From Arenibacter arenosicollis (lineage in GTDB: Bacteria > Bacteroidota > Bacteroidia > Flavobacteriales > Flavobacteriaceae): a stretch of DNA of 64,000 nucleotides. Below, in pieces: positions 17,183 to 26,223 of the stretch (within the stretch, counting starts at the first letter, position 1; each line of letters begins with the position of its first letter). Both the position numbers and the translations under genes were made by a program. The notes under the pieces were generated by a model. The model was not told where the DNA came from. It saw only the letters and a list, made by a program, of their open reading frames with translations, and did no database searches. The stretch spans positions 124,001 through 188,000 of the forward strand of contig NZ_JACLHY010000001.1 of NCBI RefSeq assembly GCF_014397245.1, written 5' to 3'.

Positions 17183-18073
17183 TTATAAGGGCATATCGGC
17201 CAATAAAATTTTCCATGCCGAGGGAACATCCTTAACTTTTAATAGCTCTTGGGCCTTTGCATGCTGTAAAGCCACATCACCTGAACTTAAAATAGCCCTT
17301 AACTCCATATTATTTTTAACATACAACTTCACCTCTTCCTTGGTGGGCAATTTTTCTACATTACCCAACATTCCCAAATCGTTTCCTGTTAGAACATTAC
17401 TTAACTTAATATGCTCAGGTATTTGATCTACACCAATCCCTAAGCTGGTAACTGGCTTGGGCACTTCAAACAAACCCAAATTGGCTCTACTATACCAATT
17501 ACCTCCCATCCGGGCCACTTGATCTATTTTATATTGATCAATACTTCCATTTTCATCCAAAATATCTGTATCCACATGTATTTTAAGCACCTCGGAAAAG
17601 ATAAGGTTCCCGGCACCGCCTCCTTCCCCTAGTGGTTCTACCTTAACCACTTTGCACTCAAATTGCACTGGCGATTCGGCTACCCTAAAAGGTTTTACCA
17701 TCTCCGAAGGTAACATCGTTAATCCGGACTTTATAAATTCATTTTCACCCTCCTTGTACTCCGAGCTCGCCAAGGACATTTGTTGAACCATACTATAATT
17801 GACCACGTTGATGACCACTTCCATATTTTTAAGCACATTTTCCAAGGTATGTTTAGTGCTATTGTCACGGACCCTTCGGGATGGCGAAAATATTAAAATA
17901 GGCGGATTGGAACTGAAGACATTAAAAAAACTAAAGGGCGATAAGTTAGGTCTCCCTTTGTCATCCATGGTACTGGCAAAAGCAATGGGTCTTGGACCAA
18001 CAGCGCCTAACAAATACCCATGTAATTTGGCAGTGGGCACTTCTGAGACGGTGATGGAAACCATTTTTTTCAT
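17183..18073 (-). CDS. Flavin reductase-like (FMN-binding split barrel) protein
   Basis: A 296-residue protein with the flavin reductase domain in residues 1-180: AVGPRPIAFASTMDDKGRPNLSPFSFFNVFSS is the FMN-binding signature. A C-terminal extension of about 100 residues ends the protein. The frame is open 25 codons further upstream, but the sequence there resembles intergenic translation and ATG 18073 (MKKMVSITVSE) fits the family. The likely role is NAD(P)H-dependent flavin reduction for a partner oxygenase; none is nearby. Confidence 0.82.
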   Translation of the reverse strand: MKKMVSITVSEVPTAKLHGYLLGAVGPRPIAFASTMDDKGRPNLSPFSFFNVFSSNPPILIFSPSRRVRDNSTKHTLENVLKNMEVVINVVNYSMVQQMSLASSEYKEGENEFIKSGLTMLPSEMVKPFRVAESPVQFECKVVKVEPLGEGGGAGNLIFSEVLKIHVDTDILDENGSIDQYKIDQVARMGGNWYSRANLGLFEVPKPVTSLGIGVDQIPEHIKLSNVLTGNDLGMLGNVEKLPTKEEVKLYVKNNMELRAILSSGDVALQHAKAQELLKVKDVPSAWKILLADMPL

Positions 18074-18135
18074 AGCGGGTAAAGGTACACAAATTGTAGG
18101 CAAAATGAAATAAAGAGGTAGATATGAAAATAGAA

Positions 18136-18143
18136 TATCTTTG
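18136..18143 (+). promoter_or_regulatory. -7 box of histidine kinase promoter
   Basis: TATCTTTG matches TAnnTTTG, 40 bases before the kinase ATG, in the divergent gap with the flavin reductase gene. Confidence 0.45.
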
Positions 18144-18182
18144 TCCAAATTGCGTTATCTTTAAGTATAATTTTATAGTTTG

Positions 18183-19331
18183 ATGGATTTTAGTCCTAAA
18201 AAGAAAACTTCGAACCTTCTGTTATTAATAGCTTCTTTTGCTATTGTGAGTTTAATACTGTGGAACACTAACAGTTTTTTTAAGAAGTTTAAGGAGGAAG
18301 AGCGCCATAAAATGGAAATTTGGGCCACGGCACAGTCCGAATTTTTATCCCTTCCCGTAGACGCCGATCCTGGAAATCTGCACATCAAAATCTTTCAGAA
18401 CAACACCTCCACACCCATGATACTGGTAAACAAGGACAGTACCATAAAAGTGAATAATATGCCCGGTATCCAGAAAACGGATACTTCTTTTATCCATGGT
18501 AAAATAAATAAGTTTAAAGGAGAGAACAATCCAATTTCCATTGAATATAAAGGAGAGAACTTGGCCACATTATATTATGGGAATTCTGAGGTACTCAACA
18601 AGTTAAAATATTACCCGATAGCCCTTTTATTGATAATCTTCCTATTTGGAACGGTTATCTATTTCTTATTCAAGACCAATAAAACGTCGGAACAAAATAA
18701 ACTTTGGGCGGGTATGGCCAAAGAGACCGCCCACCAGATAGGCACCCCACTTTCTTCACTTCTGGGATGGAACGAGCTATTAAAGACAGAAAAAATTAAT
18801 CCGGAAATTACCAAGGAAATAGAAAAGGATATAAGTAGATTGGAAACCATAACGGAACGTTTTTCCAAGATTGGATCCCTACCCATCCTTAATGAGCACG
18901 ACATTGTTGAGGAGACGAGAAGTGCTTTTGATTATTTAAAATTAAGGAGTTCCAAACTCATCCACTTTTCATTTAATTCCCAAGTGGAACATGTACCAGT
19001 GCTTTTAAACAAGGCCTTATACAATTGGACCATTGAAAACTTGGTAAAGAATGGTATAGATGCAATGAGGGGCAAAGGCAGTATTGCCATTGAAATAGTT
19101 CCCAACGGGAATTGGGTCAGAGTTTTAATCACAGATACAGGTGCCGGAATACCCAAAAAGAATTTTCAGACAATATTTAATCCTGGGGTTACCACTAAGA
19201 AAAGAGGTTGGGGCCTAGGGCTATCTTTGGTAAAAAGAATTGTTGAGGAGTACCACAAAGGCAAAATTAAAGTACTGACATCCACGAAGGAGGGTACTAT
19301 AATGCAAATTATGTTTAAAGTTAAAAATTAA
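18183..19331 (+). CDS. Sensor histidine kinase
   Basis: A 382-residue kinase with two membrane segments (about 11-26 and 145-163) around a periplasmic sensor region of 115 residues. The H-box is AKETAHQIGTPLSSLLGW with His184, followed by N-box ENLVKNGIDAM and G boxes DTGAGIP and GWGLGLSLV. The AHQIGTPLSSL form is common in Bacteroidota kinases. No response regulator is adjacent, so it is an orphan. The ATG at 18183 is preferred over the TTG immediately before it. A zinc-ribbon membrane protein gene follows after four bases. Confidence 0.88.
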   Translation: MDFSPKKKTSNLLLLIASFAIVSLILWNTNSFFKKFKEEERHKMEIWATAQSEFLSLPVDADPGNLHIKIFQNNTSTPMILVNKDSTIKVNNMPGIQKTDTSFIHGKINKFKGENNPISIEYKGENLATLYYGNSEVLNKLKYYPIALLLIIFLFGTVIYFLFKTNKTSEQNKLWAGMAKETAHQIGTPLSSLLGWNELLKTEKINPEITKEIEKDISRLETITERFSKIGSLPILNEHDIVEETRSAFDYLKLRSSKLIHFSFNSQVEHVPVLLNKALYNWTIENLVKNGIDAMRGKGSIAIEIVPNGNWVRVLITDTGAGIPKKNFQTIFNPGVTTKKRGWGLGLSLVKRIVEEYHKGKIKVLTSTKEGTIMQIMFKVKN

Positions 19332-19335
19332 GGCG

Positions 19336-19686
19336 ATGGCAAAGGAGAAATTAGTTGTAATAAAAGAGGCCGATTTAACAAACAATTGTCCCGAATGTTT
19401 TAATCAGGATTTAAAGTTGACTTTTTATCAAAGACATACCTATGGGCGATTGTACGATAGAACCACGAAGGATGTGAACCATGAAATTAAATGCAAGAAA
19501 TGCAATTCTACGATCTATCCAGTAACTTGGACGGAAGACATAGAGCGTGTTTATGAATACTACCAAAAAATGATAGCCCCGGATCGTGCGTCCATACGCT
19601 TTACTTCCTTATTTTATATTTTAACGCTATTGTTGATAATCTTGGTAGCCGCTGGAGCCTATATTTATTTAGAAGGTATTATTTAA
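19336..19686 (+). CDS. Zinc-ribbon membrane protein, unknown
   Basis: A 116-residue protein with a cysteine-pair zinc ribbon (CPEC near residue 18 and CKKC near residue 53) and one C-terminal membrane segment (about residues 90-113). It starts four bases after the histidine kinase stop, so it is probably translated with it and may be a partner in the same signalling pathway. I know no named family. Its stop overlaps the end of the convergent HIT gene by eight bases. Confidence 0.72.
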   Translation: MAKEKLVVIKEADLTNNCPECFNQDLKLTFYQRHTYGRLYDRTTKDVNHEIKCKKCNSTIYPVTWTEDIERVYEYYQKMIAPDRASIRFTSLFYILTLLLIILVAAGAYIYLEGII

Positions 19687-20071
19687 TATTCGCCCTAATT
19701 TTTTCAGCTATATCCGTAAAATCCTTGGGACTAAGTGAGGCTTTATGCTGAAAAGTGGCATCCCGCATTCCGTTCAATGGAATTAAATGTACGTGTACAT
19801 GGGGAACTTCGAGACCTATAACTGTTAATCCCACCCTATTGCAAGGCACACTGGCTTCAATGGCCAAGCCTATTTTTCTGGAAAAGGCCATAAGTCCCAA
19901 ATAGGTTTCCTCGTCCAGGTCCAAGAGTTTGTCCACCTCTTTTTTTGGAACGCACAAAGTGTGTCCCACAGCGTTGGGATTAATATCCAAGAAGGCATAA
20001 TAATTATCGTCCTCTGCAATTTTATAAGAGGGAATCTCACGGTTAATGATTTTTGTAAATATTGATGACAT
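19679..20071 (-). CDS. HIT-family nucleotide hydrolase/transferase
   Basis: A 130-residue histidine-triad protein with the active-site signature PHVHVHLIPLNG. The fold is complete: the N-terminal FTKIINREIPSYKIAED, and the central NPNAVGHTLCVPK segment. Such enzymes (Hint-like) hydrolyse adenosine phosphoramidates and similar nucleotides. It lies 175 bases downstream of greA on the same strand and may be cotranscribed. Confidence 0.9.
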   Translation of the reverse strand: MSSIFTKIINREIPSYKIAEDDNYYAFLDINPNAVGHTLCVPKKEVDKLLDLDEETYLGLMAFSRKIGLAIEASVPCNRVGLTVIGLEVPHVHVHLIPLNGMRDATFQHKASLSPKDFTDIAEKIRANIK

Positions 20072-20246
20072 AATTGAGAACTTTAAATCTAATTAAAAGA
20101 TAGTGCAAATATTTTAAACAATCTCCCAAACATAATCTTTGTGGGCTTAAGATCAGCCGTATTTCCTATCAATACGGAATCTCCCTAAAAGTTAAAACCC
20201 CAATCGAATACATCAATTGAGGTTCTATACTATATTGTAGATTGGA

Positions 20247-20720
20247 TTATCTAGAAATTTCCAATATTTCAAATTTCAAAGTTCCGTTGGGCACAGTGAT
20301 TTCGGCGGTTTCCCCTACTTTCTTGCCCAAAAGCCCCTTACCAATAGGTGAGCTCACAGAAATTTTTGCCGTTTTTAGGTCGGCTTCACTTTCAGCGACA
20401 AGCGTATATTTCATTTCCATTCCGTTGTTCATATTCTTCAATTTAACGGTAGACAATACCAACACTTTGGAATTATCCAATTGCGATTCATCTATCAATC
20501 TAGCATTGGCAAGAGTCTCTTCCATCTTGGAGATTTTCATCTCCAACAGCCCTTGTGCCTCCTTGGCAGCATCATACTCCGCATTTTCAGACAAATCCCC
20601 CTTATCCCTGGCTTCGCCTATAGCTTGGGAAGCTTTTGGACGTTCAACATCCTTGAGGTAATTTAGTTCCTCTCTCAATTTTTTTAGCCCTTCTGCTGTA
20701 TAATAAGATACTTTGCTCAT
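20247..20720 (-). CDS. greA: Transcription elongation factor GreA
   Basis: A 157-residue GreA. The N-terminal coiled coil contains the conserved acidic loop GDLSENAEYDAAKEAQG that reaches the RNA polymerase active site to stimulate cleavage of backtracked RNA. The C-terminal domain has the usual SPIGKGLLGKKVGETAEI. Length and motifs are typical. Its leader begins with a short stem-loop (20745-20770) just after the predicted promoter. Confidence 0.96.
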   Translation of the reverse strand: MSKVSYYTAEGLKKLREELNYLKDVERPKASQAIGEARDKGDLSENAEYDAAKEAQGLLEMKISKMEETLANARLIDESQLDNSKVLVLSTVKLKNMNNGMEMKYTLVAESEADLKTAKISVSSPIGKGLLGKKVGETAEITVPNGTLKFEILEISR

Positions 20721-20744
20721 AAGTTCTACGTTAAATAAATAGGA

Positions 20745-20782
20745 AAATCCTCTTTTTTTAAAGAGGATTTAAGACAAATATA
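20745..20782 (-). promoter_or_regulatory. greA promoter box and 5' stem-loop
   Basis: On the minus strand TATATTTG (20782 to 20775) matches the -7 box; the start of transcription is expected near 20768. A perfect 10-base stem AAATCCTCTT / AAGAGGATTT (20745-20754 and 20761-20770) with a 6-base loop would then form the extreme 5' end of the mRNA. It may stabilise the RNA or attenuate transcription. Confidence 0.4.
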
Positions 20783-20831
20783 CATAAATTTTGTTCAATT
20801 TTGTCTAAGTTTTTTAAATAGGCAAAGCCAT

Positions 20832-21269
20832 ATGAAACGCATATTAGGGATATTACTTTTCTTTCTTTTATTGGCTTGCGACAACAACTCAACCAATAGA
20901 AACCCTTATTTACAGGAAGTTAGCTTTAGGTTCGACCTCAACTTGAACCTCCCACTATACAGCCCCTTGACCAATACGGGCAGTGCCGTATATGTAAGCA
21001 ACGCCACAGTAGGCACCCGAGGTGCATTTGTCATCAATACCGGATTTAATTCGTTTATGGCATGGGAAGCAAGCTGCCCCAACCATGCGCCCAATAATTG
21101 TTCCACGATGACACTTAAGGGCCAATTGGTGACCTGTTCCTGTGAAGGTTATGAATACAATTTGTTTACTGGGCAACTAATGAACCGGCCCGAAGACGGC
21201 AAGCGCTATCACGATCTACTATTTTATCGTTCTACCTTCAGCGGCAATACTGTAATCATCTCCAATTAA
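20832..21269 (+). CDS. Rieske-like lipoprotein with altered cluster ligands
   Basis: A 145-residue lipoprotein (lipobox LLAC, Cys16). The later half follows the layout of a Rieske 2Fe-2S domain: a first box CPNHAPNNC and a second box CSCEGYEY followed by NLFTGQLMNRP, in the way CxH and CPCHGS boxes are placed in Rieske proteins. But the second box has Glu where the cluster-binding His should be, and the first box has one extra residue between Cys and His. A normal cluster is unlikely. It may be a structural descendant of the family. It converges with the minus-strand oxidoreductase six bases away. Confidence 0.7.
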   Translation: MKRILGILLFFLLLACDNNSTNRNPYLQEVSFRFDLNLNLPLYSPLTNTGSAVYVSNATVGTRGAFVINTGFNSFMAWEASCPNHAPNNCSTMTLKGQLVTCSCEGYEYNLFTGQLMNRPEDGKRYHDLLFYRSTFSGNTVIISN

Positions 21270-21275
21270 AGCCTA

Positions 21276-22265
21276 TTATATCTGCCCTAAAATTTTATCC
21301 ATTATCCAACTGGTATGTAATCCCGATTTCCCGGTAGAAGGATGCTCCTTATTTTCAAGCAAATGGGCCCGTAAATTTTCTACATGTAACTGTTGCACGT
21401 GCTTAGGATGATCAATAAAAAGATTTTCAGTGCCATTTTCATTGGATAAGGTGATATCCTCTTCATTAAACACAGAAAATGTTATTTTGCCCTTACTACC
21501 AATAATTTCTACCTCATCTTCCCTTTCGGCGGTACCAAAATTCCAACTACCCTCTCCAGTCACCCCATTTTCGTATATCCAGCAAGCAGCAATGGCATCT
21601 TTTGCGGTATATAATTTCTGTTGGTTGGTACTAACCCCATAAGCATATTCAATGTCACCTAAATAAAATGAAAATAAGTCCAGCCCATGGCTGGCCAAAT
21701 CATCAAAATAACCACCCGGAGCAATTTCGCTGTCAGTCCTCCAATTGTATGTTTTTTGCAAATCTTCGGCACTTGGCGGTTTTGAGAGATGCCATTTAAT
21801 ATGTCTTATTTCCCCAATTTCATTATTGTCCAGCCATTCCTTAATTTTTAGAAATCTAGGCAAGGACCGTCTATAATAAGCAACAAAAAGCGGTAATTTT
21901 TTTTCGCTGAAAACATTATATATTTCTAAGCTTTCCTTATAGGTCGGTGCCATGGGTTTTTCCACACAACATGGCTTTCCAGCTTCCGCCACCATTAGGG
22001 CGTAGTGTTTATGAGTATCCGGAGGGGTAGCAATATAAACCGCATCCACCTCTGGATCCATAATTAAATCCTTTGCTTTGCCGTAAAATTTAGGTACCCC
22101 ATGTCTTTTGGCATAGTCTTCCGCTTTTTTTAGATCCCTCCGCATAACGGCTATTAGCTGAAAATCTGGTGTCTGTTGATAAGGTGGTCCGCTTTTTACT
22201 TCGGTAACCGCCCCGCAACCAATTATTCCCCAACGAATGGGTTTAGGGTAATTCATATTATTCAT
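21276..22265 (-). CDS. Gfo/Idh/MocA-family oxidoreductase
   Basis: A 329-residue NAD(P)-dependent oxidoreductase acting on sugars, inositols or sugar derivatives. Residues 12-20 (WGIIGCGAV) are the Rossmann motif, CVEKPMAPTY is the EKP motif with the catalytic Lys, and GGYFDDLASHGLDLFSF holds the family's Asp and His in the second domain. No signal peptide, so cytoplasmic. It diverges from the DUF1080-DUF6807-Gfo cluster and may share its sugar substrate. The exact substrate is unknown. Confidence 0.85.
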   Translation of the reverse strand: MNNMNYPKPIRWGIIGCGAVTEVKSGPPYQQTPDFQLIAVMRRDLKKAEDYAKRHGVPKFYGKAKDLIMDPEVDAVYIATPPDTHKHYALMVAEAGKPCCVEKPMAPTYKESLEIYNVFSEKKLPLFVAYYRRSLPRFLKIKEWLDNNEIGEIRHIKWHLSKPPSAEDLQKTYNWRTDSEIAPGGYFDDLASHGLDLFSFYLGDIEYAYGVSTNQQKLYTAKDAIAACWIYENGVTGEGSWNFGTAEREDEVEIIGSKGKITFSVFNEEDITLSNENGTENLFIDHPKHVQQLHVENLRAHLLENKEHPSTGKSGLHTSWIMDKILGQI

Positions 22266-22894
22266 TTTCTGAAGTATTTAAATTTAGCAATCCGGTTGAA
22301 TACAAAAATAGTGGTTACCAAACAAAACCTGTTTTCCGTTTCCCAGCATTCCTCAAAATATTTCGAGAATATATCAACCTTTTAACAAATAAAGTTAAAA
22401 AGCGCCTATTTTAGTCGTAATTGATTAAAAAGGGGCATAAATAACCCGATTTTTCACCGTTTAGGAAATTGCCCAATCCAGAGTTCTAGCTATAGTTGGG
22501 GTCAATTGAAGCGTACATGGTCCAATAGGCACACATATATTTTAAAAGAGATTATAAAAAATTCTTCATGCAGAATTTCAGAGGAATCCAATCCCCTTTC
22601 AAAGCAGGATGACTTCACCACAAAAAATCAATAAAGAGCGCAGGCATTTCGAAGAATCAATAGTTCCTCAGTGCATATTTCTTAACTCAAATTAATAGTA
22701 TTTTACCAATCAATACAAATACCTCTGATTTTTGCCAATAAAATTGGAAAATGATATAATTTTTGGATAGTTTTATAAAAAACGGTTGTATTTTAACCAT
22801 TATTTTATGTACTGCTTAATCCTTTCAAAAACTTTTTTCTCGGCAGTCGTTGCTCTAACTCTTTCTAATATCACCACTTAATAACATAGTTAAT
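22266..22894. other. Intergenic, 629 bases, divergent sugar-gene promoters
   Basis: This AT-rich region separates the minus-strand Gfo/Idh/MocA gene from the plus-strand DUF1080 gene. I find no coding frame, no strong hairpin and no riboswitch fold. It must hold both promoters. The unusual length suggests regulatory DNA or lost coding sequence, but nothing specific can be pointed to. Confidence 0.4.
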
Positions 22895-23491
22895 ATGAAA
22901 ACAAAAATTGTAATTACGTTCTTTATACTGAGTTTTTCTACACTAACCGTATTTGCTCAGGACCCGGTACTTAAAAGTGCATTTAACGGGAAAAATCTCA
23001 AGGGATGGGTTGCTCCTGAAAACAATACTTGGTGGACCGTGAACAATGGAATATTAACTGCCAAAAGTGGTCCTGAGAAAAAGGGATCCATATTATGGAC
23101 CGACAAGGAGTATACCGATTTTGTAATAGAAACCGACTTTAGATATGATGAGGGAACGGTAGATACCGGAATCTTCATTAGAAACGAATCGCAACAGATA
23201 CAAATGGGTATTTCGGGTTCTTTAAAGCGGGACATGACCGGCTCTCCCTATATTCCAGGTAAAGGGTATCCGGTGGAAGCACTTAACGTAAAAGAAATTC
23301 TAAAGCCCAACGACTGGAATACCATTAAAGTTATAGCCATTGCCGGGTATTACGAAGTTTGGCTCAACGGAAAACACGTAATGAGCTACACCTCGGACAA
23401 TTATGTCAAAACAGGGCCCATAGGCTTGCAACTGCATCCCAACACTGAGATGACCGCAAGCTTCCGAAATATCAAAATTGGAAAAATGTAG
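22895..23491 (+). CDS. DUF1080 (3-keto-disaccharide hydrolase domain) exported protein
   Basis: A 198-residue protein with a signal peptide (to about residue 21, VFAQ) and one DUF1080 domain of concanavalin-like jelly-roll type. Typical features are FNGKNLKGW near the start, VDTGIFIRNESQQIQMGI in the middle and the C-terminal PIGLQLHPNTEMTASFRNIKI. Members cleave 3-keto-glycosides, after an oxidoreductase has oxidised the sugar at C3. Here it is followed by a DUF6807 lipoprotein and a Tat-exported Gfo/Idh/MocA enzyme, which supports that kind of pathway. Confidence 0.87.
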   Translation: MKTKIVITFFILSFSTLTVFAQDPVLKSAFNGKNLKGWVAPENNTWWTVNNGILTAKSGPEKKGSILWTDKEYTDFVIETDFRYDEGTVDTGIFIRNESQQIQMGISGSLKRDMTGSPYIPGKGYPVEALNVKEILKPNDWNTIKVIAIAGYYEVWLNGKHVMSYTSDNYVKTGPIGLQLHPNTEMTASFRNIKIGKM

Positions 23492-23558
23492 TGGTAAAAA
23501 CAATTTCAAAAATAATTTTAGGGAATAAATAAATCTAATTCAATATCTATTAACAAAT

Positions 23559-24653
23559 ATGAATACACAATCATTACGTCTTAAATCAGGCTTATGCGGC
23601 GCTTTAGTCCTAGTCTTTATGGTATCCTGCAAACAGGCAAAAACCGATAAAACGGCAGATAGCAACAATGAAACCAAGACTGAAAAAAGAATAAAATTGG
23701 TAAGTAACGACCAAGAAAAAAAAGTGGATGTCTTTATTGATGGAAGCCTATTTACCTCCTATATCTACCCGACCAATATTAAAAAACCCGTACTTTATCC
23801 TTTAATCACCCCCAAGGGAACAAAGATTACCAGAAAATATCCTCTGGAACCGTCTGTGGGGGAAAGAGTTGACCATCCACATCACGTAGGAGTTTGGTTT
23901 AATTATGGGGATGTTAACGGATTGGATTTTTGGAACAATTCAGATTCCATAAAAGTAGAAAAGAGAGGAAGCTATGGGACTATAGTGCACAAAGAAATTA
24001 TGGCCATGGAAGACGGCAACGAGGAAGCCCGTCTTAAAGTAGCTATGGATTGGATTTCTGCAGAAGGAAAGGTTTTATTAAAAGAAAATACAACTTTTGT
24101 TTTTAGAGGCGATCACGATGAATACTCCATTGACCGCATCACCAATCTTTCCGCACCCAACGAAAAAGTAGTTTTTAAGGACAATAAAGAAGGGGTATTG
24201 GGCATAAGAGTAACACGGGAATTGGAGCACCCCTCCAATAAGCCGGATATTTTTACCGATTCAAATGGAATCCCTACCGGTGTTCCTGTTCTTAACAATG
24301 ACGGTGTAAATGGAAACTATATAAACAGTGAAAATATTGAAGGAGATGACTGCTGGGGAAAAAGATCAAACTGGGTAAATCTTCGATCCAACATAGGAGA
24401 TGAAAAAATTTCCCTGGCCATTTTAGACCACACTTCAAATGCGGGGTATCCTACCTACTGGCATACTCGCGGCTACGGTCTTTTTGCTGCCAATCCTCTA
24501 GGCCAAGAAGTTTTTAGTGACGGCAAGGAATCTTTGAACCTTACCCTCAACAAAGGAGAGGATGTAACCTTTAAACATCGGATTGTAGTAGCAAGCAAGA
24601 ACCTGGGAAAGGCAGAGCTGGATTCGGAGTTCGCCAATTTTTCAAAGCAGTAA
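23559..24653 (+). CDS. DUF6807 (PmoA-like) lipoprotein
   Basis: A 364-residue lipoprotein with lipobox MVSC (Cys24), then a charged linker and a domain of the DUF6807 family, often misnamed methane oxygenase PmoA. Conserved segments include GERVDHPHHVGVWFNYGDVNGLDFW and DHTSNAGYPTYWHTRGYGLFAANPLG. In other Bacteroidota and Planctomycetota these proteins lie beside Gfo/Idh/MocA enzymes and DUF1080 proteins in sugar clusters, as here. The biochemical role is not established; a carbohydrate-binding or hydrolytic role is an inference. Confidence 0.85.
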   Translation: MNTQSLRLKSGLCGALVLVFMVSCKQAKTDKTADSNNETKTEKRIKLVSNDQEKKVDVFIDGSLFTSYIYPTNIKKPVLYPLITPKGTKITRKYPLEPSVGERVDHPHHVGVWFNYGDVNGLDFWNNSDSIKVEKRGSYGTIVHKEIMAMEDGNEEARLKVAMDWISAEGKVLLKENTTFVFRGDHDEYSIDRITNLSAPNEKVVFKDNKEGVLGIRVTRELEHPSNKPDIFTDSNGIPTGVPVLNNDGVNGNYINSENIEGDDCWGKRSNWVNLRSNIGDEKISLAILDHTSNAGYPTYWHTRGYGLFAANPLGQEVFSDGKESLNLTLNKGEDVTFKHRIVVASKNLGKAELDSEFANFSKQ

Positions 24654-24701
24654 ACATTATTCCAAATAACTTATTAATACAGAATTTATTAAAAAATAAT
24701 T

Positions 24702-26078
24702 ATGGGCAACCGAAGAAATTTTATTAAAAAAACCACCCTTGCCAGTACAGGCGTTGTTGTTGGGGCATCTGCATTTTCCGCCAAATCTTACGGAAATATT
24801 ATAGGTGCAAATGACCGTGTAATATTGGGATCTATTGGAGTAAGAGGTCGCGGTAGTAATTTATTGGACAATTTTTCCAGCATGTACAATGATGGAGTGA
24901 GAATTAAAACCGTTTGTGACGTGGACTCTTCCGTCTTGAGCGACAATGTAAAAACTGCCACCAAAAACCAAAAGGGCAACAAGCCAGGCACCGAAGAAGA
25001 TATGCGCCGTGTTTTCGAGGACAAGGAAATAGATGCAGTTGTTGTAGCAGTTCCCAATCATTGGCATGCATTGGCCACTATCTGGGCCTGCCAGGCCGGG
25101 AAACATGTATATGTAGAAAAACCTAGTTCACATAATGTATGGGAAGGTAGGAAAATGGTAGAGGCGGCAAGAAAATACAATAGAGTGGTCCAAGTTGGAT
25201 TTCAAAACCGATCTATAAGTAATGTAATGCAGGCTATGGATTTCTTACACCGTGGCGGTATTGGCGAAGTGTTCCTTTCTAGAGGTACTTGTTTTAAACC
25301 TAGGGATTCCTTCGGAATTTCCCCAGATAGCGTTTCACCGCCAAATTTGAACTATGATCTTTGGCTAGGTCCAGCCTCTTATAGACCTTATAATGAAAAA
25401 AAGGGACACTATAATTGGCATTGGCATTGGGATACCGGCAACGGTGATACTGGGAATCAAGGTCCGCACCAATTTGATATTGCACGATGGGGACTAAACA
25501 AAAAAGTACATCCGGTAAAAGTACAGTCCATGGGAGGGATTTTTGGATTTTCGCCACAAGAATGTTCACAAGAAACACCTAACACACAAACTTCCGTTTT
25601 TGAATATGAGGATGGAAAAATATTGGAGTTTGAAACCCGTGGTAGATATACCAACCATGAGGCCAATTTAGGCATCAAGATTGGCAATATGTTTTACGGT
25701 ACAGAAGGATGGATGGAAGTAAATGGCTCTACCTGGAAGGCATACAAAGGCAAGGAAACCGAACCCTTTGCAGGTTCTGAAATGGCTGGAAGCGCTGCTG
25801 TTGGAGGAGACACCTCATTTTTGACCGCACCGGATAGCAAGGGACATTATGGCAATTTTATTGACGGAGTCCGTTCTGGAAATCGTCATGATTTAAATTG
25901 CGATGTTGAGAAAGGACACATGTCCACTGTGCTGCCACTAATAGCAAATATTGCCTACAAGCTTGGAGACACCCTAAAATTTAATGGGGAGTTCGAAAAG
26001 TTTATAGGTAATGAAGAAGCAGATTTAATGCTCACGAGAAAATATAGATATCCGTATATAGTTCCGGAAAATGTATAA
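24702..26078 (+). CDS. Exported Gfo/Idh/MocA oxidoreductase (Tat signal)
   Basis: A 458-residue oxidoreductase with an N-terminal Tat-like signal: MGNRRNFIKKTTLAS has the twin Arg followed by a hydrophobic stretch. The NAD(P)-binding region (ILGSIGVRGRGSN) is followed by VYVEKPSSHNVWEG with the catalytic Lys. The second domain has GNQGPHQFDIARWGL. Tat export suggests folding with bound cofactor and action in the periplasm. Together with the upstream DUF1080 and DUF6807 genes it forms a likely operon that oxidises and cleaves a glycoside outside the inner membrane. Confidence 0.87.
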   Translation: MGNRRNFIKKTTLASTGVVVGASAFSAKSYGNIIGANDRVILGSIGVRGRGSNLLDNFSSMYNDGVRIKTVCDVDSSVLSDNVKTATKNQKGNKPGTEEDMRRVFEDKEIDAVVVAVPNHWHALATIWACQAGKHVYVEKPSSHNVWEGRKMVEAARKYNRVVQVGFQNRSISNVMQAMDFLHRGGIGEVFLSRGTCFKPRDSFGISPDSVSPPNLNYDLWLGPASYRPYNEKKGHYNWHWHWDTGNGDTGNQGPHQFDIARWGLNKKVHPVKVQSMGGIFGFSPQECSQETPNTQTSVFEYEDGKILEFETRGRYTNHEANLGIKIGNMFYGTEGWMEVNGSTWKAYKGKETEPFAGSEMAGSAAVGGDTSFLTAPDSKGHYGNFIDGVRSGNRHDLNCDVEKGHMSTVLPLIANIAYKLGDTLKFNGEFEKFIGNEEADLMLTRKYRYPYIVPENV

Positions 26079-26149
26079 TCCTCTGACCCAGAAATAGGTT
26101 CTCTATAATTACTAAATTCAATTAAAGAGAGGAACATTAAAAAATAATT

Positions 26150-26190
26150 AACCCCGATGTTAGCTGAATTGGCCAACATCGGGGTTTTAG
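26150..26190 (+). terminator. Terminator of the sugar operon
   Basis: A 12-base perfect stem AACCCCGATGTT / AACATCGGGGTT (26150-26161 and 26175-26186) is followed by TTTTAGTTTTT on the plus strand. It ends the DUF1080-DUF6807-Gfo operon. The TonB receptor gene ends close by on the other strand and may share it. Confidence 0.8.
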
Positions 26191-26223
26191 TTTTTGTACA
26201 CTTTATAAAATTACAATCTATTC

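Noticed and set aside
22266..22894. Hidden small gene or RNA in the 629-base gap
   Set aside because: No frame with protein-like composition, no strong stem-loops and no conserved motif that I know.
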